A DNA stretch of 38,573 nucleotides, from the NCBI GenBank assembly GCA_025356545.1, contig JANXSU010000111.1:1-38573 (forward strand), read 5' to 3'. This DNA is from Comamonadaceae bacterium. GTDB lineage: Bacteria > Pseudomonadota > Gammaproteobacteria > Burkholderiales > Burkholderiaceae_C. Made by a program: the position numbers and the translations under genes. Below, in pieces: positions 1 to 9,140 of the stretch (positions are counted from its first letter, which is position 1; every line of letters begins with the position of its first letter). A model generated the notes under the pieces. It was not told the DNA's origin, made no database searches, and saw nothing but the letters and a program-made list of their open reading frames with translations.

Positions 1-507
1 GTGTATTGGGAATTTGGATCAGGCGTGGTGCTATCGGATACAGGCGTGGGCTGGCAAAACCGTGGATCGAGCTTTTTGCTTGACCCCACGTCACACATTG
101 CGCTTGCGCCCAACAAAAAACCATTCCATACCTTAAACCCCGCGCTGGCTCGATTTGACGATGGCCGAACCATGGTGTATGGCAATATGGGCGGCGATGG
201 ACAACCGCAAAGTCAGTCGGCTGTGTTTAGCCGCTACGCCATGTTTGGGCAAACGCTGCAAGCAGCGGTATCTGCACCGCGTTGGTTGCTTGGCAAAACG
301 TGGGGGCAAGAATCGACCACGTTGAAATTTGAAAATCGAACAGATCAAAAAGCTCTGCAAGCCTTGCGAGATGCGGGTCACGACGTAGAGGTGCTAGAAG
401 ATTACAGCGACACCATGGGACACGCGGGCGCGATTGTGCGCGAGGCAAATGGTTTGTACCTTGGCGCTGCCGATCCGCGTAGCGATGGCGTGATTGCAGG
501 GTTTTGA
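1..507 (+). CDS. ggt: gamma-glutamyltransferase family protein, C-terminal part (5' truncated by window edge)
   Basis: Translation reads as a GGT small-subunit C-terminus (NPALARFDDGRTMVYGNMGGDGQPQSQ..., ...GHAGAIVREANGLYLGAADPRSDGVIAGF). The ORF runs from base 1. Confidence 0.85.
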   Translation: MYWEFGSGVVLSDTGVGWQNRGSSFLLDPTSHIALAPNKKPFHTLNPALARFDDGRTMVYGNMGGDGQPQSQSAVFSRYAMFGQTLQAAVSAPRWLLGKTWGQESTTLKFENRTDQKALQALRDAGHDVEVLEDYSDTMGHAGAIVREANGLYLGAADPRSDGVIAGF

Positions 508-510
508 GGC

Positions 511-1911
511 CTAATCAGGTAGGCCAGCTTGTCTGGCTAATTGCAGGGTTTTACTGTCCCAGTATTTAGGCGCTATCGTGCGCTGCTGCAAGAGTGACAT
601 TTTGAATTCTGGGTTAATCGCCAGTAACTCAGCCGCCGTAGCTTTTGCTTTTTCTATGTCACCTTTGCGGGCATAGGCAATTGCAAGCACAGCACGTGGG
701 GGAGGGAATTTTGGGCTTTTCGCTATTGCTTTAGATAACCATTCAATAGCAGTTGCATCGTCACCTAAATAAAAATAAGAGCAGCCTAAGTTGTGCACCA
801 TACTGGTGGGCGGGTTTTTAGGATCCAAGCTAATGCCTTGTGTTAAGTACTCAGCCGCCACCTTGGCATTGCCTTCGCGTAAATAAACGATGGCGACACC
901 GTTGTATACGGTGGGCTCTTTGGGCTCTAACTCTAGAGCTCGCATCGCTGCCCGCTTGGCACCTTCGATATCGTTACGCTCTAAGCGTGCCATAGACAAT
1001 GGTCGATAAATGAACGGGCTGTTTGGGTCAATTGCTTCAACTTTAAGTGCCAACCGTTCTGCTTCCTGAAGTATTTTTGTTTTCTCGTCAGGTTTTATTT
1101 ATGTAGAAAAATTGGTCGCCTTATTCATTAATGTGTAAGCTAGTCTTGCCTGTGCGGCACTATTGTTTGGATCGCGTGCAATCACCTGACGCAACAAATC
1201 CTCTATCTGCTGGAATGTCTCTAAGGTCAATGGTTTTAAGGCAAGTGCTCTGGCACGCATCACGAGGTCGGCAACCTCAGGACTATTAACGCGCTTGACG
1301 CTATCCCGCGCAGCCACAATCACCATCTCTCTGCCAATACTGTTGCCAATTTTTGCAGTCACTTGATCTTGCAAGGCAAACAAATTCGTCAACTCACCAT
1401 CGAAAGTCTCATTCCAAAGTTGTGCCCCAGTTTTCGTATCGGCCAATTGCGCTGTAATGCGCACCTTGTCGCCGCTGGCTAAGACACTGCCTTGTAGGGC
1501 AAAACGTGCGCCTACTTCTTTGCCAATTTGTTGTGCTGTGACCGCTTTATCTTTATATGCAACTGCAGTCGTTGTAGAGACCACAAACGCATCGCGGATA
1601 CGGGATAAATCGGAAGTAATGCTGGTCGTTAAAGCGTCTGCAATATATGCCTTTTGCCCGTCCCCTGTTTGATTTGTGAAAGGAAGAACAATGATGGACA
1701 ACGAATCAATATTTGCTTTGTTAGCTGCAATAGGCGTTGCCATAGATGACGACGTACTGCCTGCAACCGTTTGATATGTGGTGTAGTAGCCAACTAAACC
1801 ACTGAGCACGGCACCGCCGCCTGCAACGGCGACGATGATGCCTTTGGCGTGTTTGAGCTTTTCAAGCATTCGACTGAGCCAAGAGGTGTTGGGAGTGTTA
1901 TTTTTGATCAT
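511..1911 (-). pseudogene. TolB-like/FlgO-like N-domain + TPR protein interrupted by one in-frame TAA
   Basis: ORFs 1099..1911 and 511..1053 are in the same frame (1401 nt total = 467 codons). Bases between them read ...NKATNFST-TAA-IKPDEKTKILQEAERLALKVEAIDP..., i.e. continuous TPR protein except for the stop at 1099-1101. Confidence 0.8.
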
Positions 1912-2302
1912 CAGGAATAGTCAATCCTACCTTGCGAGCTGCGGGTAGATACTTCTTTGCATAGTAATCTTTAAACGCTTGCGGGCTAGATGGTTTAGGG
2001 GTTCTGTGGGTTGCATAAACAGATTTTGGATCGACACGCTTGAGATCCGCCAATGCGGCCTGAGCCTTGACATCATTGCCCTTGAGGGTGTACGCCATGG
2101 CTAAAAAAGCATATGCATCGACATAGCTTGGCGTTTTTTCTAATGTGGTGAGAAGCCATTTGATAGACGCATCGTTATCGCCTGCCATGAAATAAATCCA
2201 GCCCAAATTGAACGGGATGACATCGCGTGTACGTGGATGCCGCGGGTCGAGGGGCAATGCTTGGTTAAGAATATCTAAAGCTTTCTTGGACTCGCCACGC
2301 AT
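1898..2302 (-). pseudogene. C-terminal TPR fragment, paralogous to the downstream gene; N-terminal domain missing
   Basis: TPR motifs (ALDILNQALPLDPRHPRTRDVIPFNLGWIYFMAGDNDASIKWLL...) and a C-terminal architecture like 511..1053. No TolB-like domain upstream; an IS91-type remnant lies there instead. Confidence 0.65.
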
Positions 2303-2522
2303 GAGCAGCGTGTGTGACGGATAGATTCAATCACATGAGACCAAGTATGGCACGGATTTGGGGCGCTCAAAAGCCACTGATCTCTGCCGTTTGAACGGTT
2401 GCAGCCGACGCAATGAACAAGGTGATGAAGCTGCTGCTCGCCAATGGGTTTTGAACCTACGATGCACGCAGGCCTACCCCGCAGCGGGTCTGAAACGCTG
2501 CTTGGATCGCTGTGTCGATCAC

Positions 2523-2785
2523 TCACCAATTGATGCGCTGATCCACCTCGTCGTCCGGTGCCGGTTGCGCCGCCAGATCCCAGTCTGGTTCGACTTGGGC
2601 ACCTCTGCACCCCTCTGCGCATCAAAGTCCTCCCACATCGGCGGTCCACGCTCTGGTGCGATGTTTGGCGGCTCAGACTGCACCCCGATGTGATCGAGCA
2701 TGTGCCGGATATCGGCGCTGTGCGTGATGAAGACCATCAGACGCATTTGCCCACCGCAGCAAGGCAGCAAGCGAAAAACCCGGAA
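2523..2785 (-). mobile_element. IS91-family transposase C-terminal remnant, frameshifted
   Basis: Minus strand reads LPCCGGQMRLMVFITHSADIRHMLDHIGVQSEPPNIAPERGPPMWEDFDAQ in one frame. An adjacent frame continues DWDLAAQPAPDDEVDQRINW-stop (TGA at 2523-2525). Both match the typical zinc-ribbon and C-terminal motifs of IS91-type (Y2) transposases. The upstream boundary is approximate. Confidence 0.7.
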
Positions 2786-2900
2786 TGCAACGATTCAGGG
2801 AAGTGAGAGTCATGTTGTTTTGCCGCTGGTAATTTTATGACCGTATGATTCCGCCCGCCAATCGCCGGCATATATCCAGTCGGTTTTTCAGGTCTTCCCT

Positions 2901-5900
2901 TTAACGGGCCAGCACCGGTGCCAGCGCGACCCCGGTGTGCGTGCTCAGCCGCACCACGTCCTCCGGCGCCGCAGCCGCCACGATACGCCCACCGGCTTGG
3001 CCGCCTTCGGGGCCAAGGTCGATGATCCAATCGGCTTCGGCGATCACGTCCAGGTCGTGCTCGATCACCACCACGCTGTGGCCGCCGTTGACCAAGCGGT
3101 GCAGCACGCTGATGAGCTTGTCCACATCGGCCATGTGCAGGCCCACGGTGGGCTCGTCCAGCACGTACAGGGTGTGCGGGGCCTTCTGCCCACGCCGGGT
3201 AATGTCGTCACGCACCTTGCTCAACTCCGTCACCAGTTTGATGCGCTGCGCCTCGCCACCGCTGAGCGTGGGTGAAGGCTGGCCCAGGGTGAGGTAGCCC
3301 AGGCCCACGTCTTTGAGCAGTTGCAGCGGGTGGCTGATGTTGGGCATGGCGGCGAAGAAGTCGACCGCTTCGTCCACCTCCATTTGCAGCACTTCGCCAA
3401 TGCTTTTGCCACGCCAGGTGACGGCCAGCGTCTCGGGGTTGAACCGCGCGCCGTGGCAGGTCTCGCACAGCACTTTCACGTCGGGCAAGAAGCTCATGCC
3501 GATGGTGCGCACACCCGCACCCTCGCAGCCCGGGCAGCGGCCTTCACCGGTGTTGAAGCTGAAGCGTCCGGCCAAGTAGCCGCGCGCCTTGGCTTCCAGC
3601 GTCTCGGCAAAGAGTTTGCGAATGGTGTCCCAAAAGCCGATGTAGGTGGCCGGGCAAGAGCGCGGGGTTTTACCGATGGGGGTTTGGTCCACTTCGAGCA
3701 CGCGGTCGATGGGTTCGAAACCGCTGACGCCGTCGCAGCCAATCCACGCCAGTGCCTCGCCTGCGGCGAGGGCATCGCGCCCGGCCTTGGTGCTGCGCTT
3801 TTGCACAGCGGTTTGCACGTTGGCCAAGAGCACGTCACGGGCCAGGGTGGACTTGCCGGAGCCGCTGACGCCGGTGACGGCGACCAAGCGTTGCAGGGGG
3901 AGGTTAGCCGTCACGTTGTGCAGGTTATGCAGATGGGCGTTGTGGACGGTGAGCCATTGTTGCTCGTGGGTCGCAGAAATGGGGTCAGAGCCCGATTTCG
4001 TTTGAGTGCTCGCGCGCCGTTGCGATGATGCGGGTTTGCACCATCGTGTAACTGCCCGCCGGCCCGATTTCGTTTGAGTGCTCGCGCGCCGTTGCGATGG
4101 TTGTCCTGAATCGGGATCTGACCCCGTTTCTGCTTTCGCGCTTCGGGGCTGCAACTCACTTTCGGCAGCGGAGAGTGAAGCAACTGCACGCCGCGCCTGC
4201 AACGGGTGCTTCATCGCGTGCAGTAGGTAGCGACCGGTTTGCGAATCGTCTGCGCCGGTGATGTCGGCCAGTTTGCCTTGCGCCACCAGACGCCCGCCGC
4301 GCTTGCCTGCGCTGGGGCCGATGTCAATGATGTGGTCGGCGTGGCGGATGGTGTCTTCGTCGTGCTCCACCACGACCAGGGTGTTGCCTTTGTCGCTCAA
4401 GTTCTTCAGGGCGTTGAGCAATATCTGGTTGTCGCGCGCGTGCAGGCCAATGGTGGGCTCGTCCAGCACGTAGCACACGCCTTGCAGGTTGCTGCCAAGT
4501 TGCGCGGCCAGCCGGATGCGCTGCGCCTCGCCACCCGAGAGCGTGGGCGCGCCCCGGTCTAGGGTGAGGTAACCCAGGCCGACTTCTTCCAAAAATTCGA
4601 GTCGACTTTTGATCTCGGGCACCAGGTCGCGGGCGATGTCGCTCTCACGCTTGGACATGCGGCCTTCGACTTGCAGGGCTGCTACCCAGCGGCGGATGTC
4701 TGTCACGCTCAGGCGTGCAATTTCGGTGATAGACCAGCCCTCACCCCTGCCCTCTCCCAGAGGGAGAGGGGGTAATACTAAGTCCTTGGCGGGGTAAGGG
4801 GCTTGCGCGCCAAACTTCACGGCGCGCGCGGTGGCGTTCAAGCGCGTGCCTGCGCAGGTCGGGCACGCAGCGTCCAGCACCTCGTCCACCTCGGGCTCGC
4901 CAAAGGTTTGTTCACGGCCCTTGTTGTCGTCATCGCGCACCGAATCGTCAAACACCTTGCGCTGCTCTTTACTGAGCTTGACACCGGTGCCCACGCAGTC
5001 CGGGCACCAGCCGTGCTTGCTGTTGTAAGAGAACAATCGCGGGTCCAGCTCGGCATATGAGGTAGCGCAGACCGGACAAGCCCGTTTGGTTGAGAACACG
5101 TGCAACTGACCGAGGCCTGCGGTGGGCGTGCCGTCCAGCATGGCGGCACGCAGCCCCCCCAGATCACTCAACACATGCAGCACGCCCTTGCCGTGTTCCA
5201 GTGCGCGCGCCAGGCACTCGCGCAGCAGGGCTTCGTTGTCGGGCGTGACGTCCAGGCTGACCACGGGCAGCTCGATGGTGTGTTCTTTGAAGCGGTCAAT
5301 GCGCGGGAAGTTAGTGGTCGGCAAAAAATTGCCATCCACCCGCAGGTGCGAATAGCCGCGCGGACGTGCCCAGTCGGCCAGCTCGGTATAGACGCCTTTG
5401 CGGTTCAGCACCAGGGGCGCGAGCAAGCCGATGTGCTGACCGCGAAAGTGGGTCAGCAATTGCGCGGCGATGCTGTCAGGCGTTTGCGGCTGCACGGCAG
5501 CCCCGTCATGGATGCAATGCTGCGTGCCCAGTTTGACGTAGAGCAGGCGCAGGAAGTGCCAGACTTCGGTCGTGGTGCCGACCGTGCTTTTGCGCCCGCC
5601 ACGCGAGAGTCGCTGCTCAATCGCCACCGTGGGCGGAATGCCATAGACCGCGTCCACCTCGGGGCGACCTGCGGGCTGCACGATGCTGCGGGCGTAGGCG
5701 TTGAGGGATTCGAGGTAGCGACGTTGGCCTTCGTTGAAGAGAATGTCGAAGGCTAGGGTGGACTTGCCAGAACCGCTGACGCCGGTGATGACGTTGAACT
5801 GGCCGCGTGGGATGTTGACGCTGAGGGACTTGAGGTTGTGTTCTCGGGCGTTGATGATTTGGATGTTGTTTCCTCCGGCGCCAGCGAGCAAATTGGGGTC

Positions 5901-8900
5901 AGAACCCAATTTCGCTTGAGAGGGTTTGTTACCGGAAACATGGCTATCCTGAATTGGGGTCTGACCCCAATTTACTCTTTCTTCAACTCTGTGCGAGCCC
6001 GTGCCTAGCGTGCTGGCGTACTCACGCAGGGCTTGGCCGGTGTGGCTACTTGGGTGCTGGCTCAGGTCTTCGGGGGTTCCGGTGGCCACCACCTCGCCGC
6101 CAGCGTCGCCGCCTTCGGGGCCAAGGTCGATCAGCCAGTCGCTGGCGCGGATGACGTCCAGGTTGTGCTCAATCACCAAGATCGAATGGCCCGCGTCCAG
6201 CAGCTTGCGCAGGGCGCGCATGAGCTTGGCGATGTCGTCAAAGTGCAGGCCGGTGGTGGGCTCGTCAAACAGGAAGAGCGTGCCTTTGCGGGCGATGGCT
6301 TGACGGCTGGCGCTGCTGGTCTTGGCGGCCTGCGCCAAGAAGCCTGCGAGCTTGAGGCGCTGCGCCTCACCGCCGCTGAGCGTGGGCACGGGCTGGCCGA
6401 GGCGCAGGTAGTCCAGGCCGACATCGACGAGAGGCTGCAGGGCGCGGATGACGTCGCGGTCGTTGGCGAAGAGGCGTGCGGCTTCGTGGACGGTGAGGTC
6501 GAGGACGTCGGCGACGCTCAACGAGCGAAAACTGGGGTCAGAGCCCAATTTCGTATGGGCAACTTCTCCGCCGGGAAGGCCGTGTCCTGAATTGGGATCT
6601 GGCTCCACTTTTCTCTCAATCTTCACTTCCAAAATCTCAGGGCGAAAACGCTTGCCGTCGCAGTCTTGGCAGCGCAGGTACACGTCGCTGAGGAACTGCA
6701 TCTCCACATGCTCAAAGCCCGAGCCGCCGCAGGTGGGGCAGCGGCCATCGCCGCCGTTAGCGCTGAATTTGGAGGCGGTGTAGCCGCGTTGGCGTGAGAG
6801 TGCGGCGTTGGCAAAAATCTCACGCAAGGCGTCCCAGGCCCCGACGTAACTGGCGGGGTTGGAGCGTGCGGTTTTTCCGATGGGAGACTGATCCACAAAA
6901 ACCACATCGCCGAGCTGCTCAGCGCCCAGCAAGCGGTCAAACATACCGGGAGCATCGGTGGACTTGCCGAAGTGGCGCATCAAGGCCGGGGCCAGCACGT
7001 CTTGAATCAGCGTGGACTTGCCCGAGCCCGACACGCCGGTCACACACACCAGGCGCCCCAGCGGAATGTCCACACTCACGCCTTGGAGGTTGTGCTCGGC
7101 CACGCCTTCCAGAATCAAACGTGGCGTGTTCTCCACCACCAAGCGCCGAAAGCCCATGCCGACTTGTTTGCGTCCGCCGAGGTAAGCCCCGGTCAGCGTA
7201 TCGGCATGACGCAAGTCATCGGTCGTGCCATCAAACACAATTTGCCCGCCACGCTCACCGGGGCCGGGGCCCATGTCGATCATGCGGTCGGCGGCCAGCA
7301 TCACAGCCGGGTCATGCTCCACCACCACCAAGGTGTTACCCGCATCGCGCAGGCGCTGCATGGCTTCGATGATGCGGTGCATATCGCGCGGGTGCAGGCC
7401 GATGCTGGGCTCATCCAGCACGAACAAGGTGTTCACCAGGGAGGTGCCCAAGGCTGTGGTGAGGTTGATGCGCTGCACCTCGCCACCGGAGAGCGTGCGG
7501 CTTTGGCGGTCTAGAGTCAGGTAGCCAATGCCGACGTCGCACAGGTATTTGAGGCGGGTGCTGATTTCTTCGTGCAAAAGCTTGAGCGCCTGCTGCTCGC
7601 CGGTCCGCGAATGGGCGGCATTCTCCAACTCCATGCGGTCAAAGAAGCGGCGAAGCCGCTCAATCGGCAGCTTCATCAAGTCGTGCAGGCACAAGCCGGG
7701 TAAGGCTTCAAGCTGCGCGCGCGTCCACGTCACTCCGCTGGGCATAAAGCGCTGAGTTGGCTCCAGCACCGCATCTGCATCAGCTTTGCTGCCAATGCGC
7801 CACAGCAGACTCTCGGTCTTCAAGCGCGCACCGCTGCAGGTGCCGCAAGGTGTGTAGCTGCGGTACTTGGAGAGCAGCACACGGATGTGCATTTTGTAGG
7901 CTTTGCTTTCCAAATATTCAAAGAAGCGCTTGATGCCAAACCAGTGCTGGTTCCACTTGCCATTCCAATTGGGCGAGCCGTTGATGACCCAGGCCTGTTG
8001 CTCGGGCGTGAGCTTGACCCAGGGCGTGTCACGGGGGACGCCCGCCGCCTCGGCATGACGCATCAAATCGTCTTGCGCCTCTTGCCAGGCGGGGGTCTGC
8101 ATGGGCTTGATAGCACCAGCACGCAGGGTTAACTTGACGTCAGGGATCACCAGACCGTAATCGACCCCAATGACGCGGCCAAAGCCCCGACACACCTCGC
8201 ACGCTCCCACTGCCGAGTTGAAAGAGAACATCGACGGGATGGGATCGGTGTAGCGCTGATCGCTGTCGGGGCAGTGCAGGCCGGTGGAAAATTTCCACAA
8301 GGCCGGTTCGGCGTCATCGTTCAGCACATACACCACCATGCGTCCGATGCCGCGCTTGAGTGCGACTTCGATGGCTTCGACCACGCGGGACTTTTCAGCG
8401 CTGCTGAGACGGAAGCGATCGGCCACCACGTCGAGCATTTTCCTTGGCCCAGTAGTCGTGGCCACTTCACGCTCGGCCTGCACCTTGGTGAAGCCGCTGA
8501 GTGAGAGCCATTGCGTGACTTCATCCGCCGACGTCGTGGCAGGCAACTCCACCGGAAACGTCACAACCAAGCGTGGGTCGCCAAGAGCTTGCGCACGCTC
8601 CTGCATTTCGGCATAGATCGTCTCTGCCGTGTCATGCCGCACCGGCTGCGCCGTTTGCTTGTCAAACAAGGAGGCCGCACGCGCAATCAAGAGCTTGAGG
8701 TGATCATTCAACTCCGTCATCGTGCCTACCGTGGAGCGCGAGGAGCGCACCGGGTTGGTCTGATCAATGGCGATGGCCGGGGGCACGCCCTCCACCTTGT
8801 CCACAGCAGGCTTGTCCATGCGGTCCAGAAACTGACGCGCGTAAGCCGAGAAAGTTTCGACGTAACGGCGTTGACCCTCGGCATAAAGGGTATCAAACAC

Positions 8901-9026
8901 CAGGCTGGATTTACCCGAGCCGCTAGGGCCCGTGACCACGGTCAATTCACCCGTTCGGATGTCGAGATCGAGGTTTTTGAGGTTGTGCTGACGTGCACCG
9001 CGAATGCGGATGATTCCCTGGGACAT
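2901..9026 (-). CDS. uvrA: fused double-length UvrA-like excinuclease ABC ATPase (2041 aa)
   Basis: Four Walker A motifs (GPSGSGKSS, three GVSGSGKST), four signatures (LSGGEVQRINL, LSGGEAQRLKL, LSGGEAQRIRL, LSGGEAQRIKL) and CxxC zinc modules in both halves. Confidence 0.95.
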   Translation of the reverse strand: MSQGIIRIRGARQHNLKNLDLDIRTGELTVVTGPSGSGKSSLVFDTLYAEGQRRYVETFSAYARQFLDRMDKPAVDKVEGVPPAIAIDQTNPVRSSRSTVGTMTELNDHLKLLIARAASLFDKQTAQPVRHDTAETIYAEMQERAQALGDPRLVVTFPVELPATTSADEVTQWLSLSGFTKVQAEREVATTTGPRKMLDVVADRFRLSSAEKSRVVEAIEVALKRGIGRMVVYVLNDDAEPALWKFSTGLHCPDSDQRYTDPIPSMFSFNSAVGACEVCRGFGRVIGVDYGLVIPDVKLTLRAGAIKPMQTPAWQEAQDDLMRHAEAAGVPRDTPWVKLTPEQQAWVINGSPNWNGKWNQHWFGIKRFFEYLESKAYKMHIRVLLSKYRSYTPCGTCSGARLKTESLLWRIGSKADADAVLEPTQRFMPSGVTWTRAQLEALPGLCLHDLMKLPIERLRRFFDRMELENAAHSRTGEQQALKLLHEEISTRLKYLCDVGIGYLTLDRQSRTLSGGEVQRINLTTALGTSLVNTLFVLDEPSIGLHPRDMHRIIEAMQRLRDAGNTLVVVEHDPAVMLAADRMIDMGPGPGERGGQIVFDGTTDDLRHADTLTGAYLGGRKQVGMGFRRLVVENTPRLILEGVAEHNLQGVSVDIPLGRLVCVTGVSGSGKSTLIQDVLAPALMRHFGKSTDAPGMFDRLLGAEQLGDVVFVDQSPIGKTARSNPASYVGAWDALREIFANAALSRQRGYTASKFSANGGDGRCPTCGGSGFEHVEMQFLSDVYLRCQDCDGKRFRPEILEVKIERKVEPDPNSGHGLPGGEVAHTKLGSDPSFRSLSVADVLDLTVHEAARLFANDRDVIRALQPLVDVGLDYLRLGQPVPTLSGGEAQRLKLAGFLAQAAKTSSASRQAIARKGTLFLFDEPTTGLHFDDIAKLMRALRKLLDAGHSILVIEHNLDVIRASDWLIDLGPEGGDAGGEVVATGTPEDLSQHPSSHTGQALREYASTLGTGSHRVEERVNWGQTPIQDSHVSGNKPSQAKLGSDPNLLAGAGGNNIQIINAREHNLKSLSVNIPRGQFNVITGVSGSGKSTLAFDILFNEGQRRYLESLNAYARSIVQPAGRPEVDAVYGIPPTVAIEQRLSRGGRKSTVGTTTEVWHFLRLLYVKLGTQHCIHDGAAVQPQTPDSIAAQLLTHFRGQHIGLLAPLVLNRKGVYTELADWARPRGYSHLRVDGNFLPTTNFPRIDRFKEHTIELPVVSLDVTPDNEALLRECLARALEHGKGVLHVLSDLGGLRAAMLDGTPTAGLGQLHVFSTKRACPVCATSYAELDPRLFSYNSKHGWCPDCVGTGVKLSKEQRKVFDDSVRDDDNKGREQTFGEPEVDEVLDAACPTCAGTRLNATARAVKFGAQAPYPAKDLVLPPLPLGEGRGEGWSITEIARLSVTDIRRWVAALQVEGRMSKRESDIARDLVPEIKSRLEFLEEVGLGYLTLDRGAPTLSGGEAQRIRLAAQLGSNLQGVCYVLDEPTIGLHARDNQILLNALKNLSDKGNTLVVVEHDEDTIRHADHIIDIGPSAGKRGGRLVAQGKLADITGADDSQTGRYLLHAMKHPLQARRAVASLSAAESELQPRSAKAETGSDPDSGQPSQRRASTQTKSGRRAVTRWCKPASSQRRASTQTKSGSDPISATHEQQWLTVHNAHLHNLHNVTANLPLQRLVAVTGVSGSGKSTLARDVLLANVQTAVQKRSTKAGRDALAAGEALAWIGCDGVSGFEPIDRVLEVDQTPIGKTPRSCPATYIGFWDTIRKLFAETLEAKARGYLAGRFSFNTGEGRCPGCEGAGVRTIGMSFLPDVKVLCETCHGARFNPETLAVTWRGKSIGEVLQMEVDEAVDFFAAMPNISHPLQLLKDVGLGYLTLGQPSPTLSGGEAQRIKLVTELSKVRDDITRRGQKAPHTLYVLDEPTVGLHMADVDKLISVLHRLVNGGHSVVVIEHDLDVIAEADWIIDLGPEGGQAGGRIVAAAAPEDVVRLSTHTGVALAPVLAR
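3974..4132. repeat. REP-like palindromic element, copy 1, with internal 72-bp duplication, inside uvrA
   Basis: Arms ggggtcagagcccgattt (from 3981) and gaatcgggatctgacccc (to 4125), with outer arms cagaaat/gtttctg. The 37-mer cccgatttcgtttgagtgctcgcgcgccgttgcgatg occurs at 3991-4027 and 4063-4099. Core length is 145 bp. Confidence 0.9.
4741..4775. repeat. second palindromic repeat type inside uvrA
   Basis: Perfect 9-3-9 inverted repeat ccctctccc-aga-gggagaggg at 4750-4770, preceded by ccctcacccctg. Encodes LPPLPLGEGRGEGW on the minus strand. Confidence 0.8.
5890..5973. repeat. REP-like palindromic element, copy 2, inside uvrA
   Basis: aattggggtcagaacccaatttcg ... cctgaattggggtctgaccccaattt; core 5895-5968 = 74 bp. 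Confidence 0.9.
6530..6612. repeat. REP-like palindromic element, copy 3, inside uvrA
   Basis: actggggtcagagcccaatttcg ... tcctgaattgggatctggctccact; core 6534-6606 = 73 bp. Confidence 0.85.
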
Positions 9027-9140
9027 GGCGTCTTGTCTTTCCTGATGAGGCCAGACATTTTAGGCAATTGACAGGCAATTTCATGGGATTTTCAAACACT
9101 CCAAGCCTGTTTACAATGAAACTACGTCAAAGGATCATCC

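Noticed and set aside
3321-9071. Long plus-strand ORFs opposite uvrA (e.g. 3321..4028, 5100..5756, 6033..6590, 6794..7372, 8511..9071)
   Set aside because: Antisense shadows of a GC-rich conserved coding gene; translations show no recognisable family.
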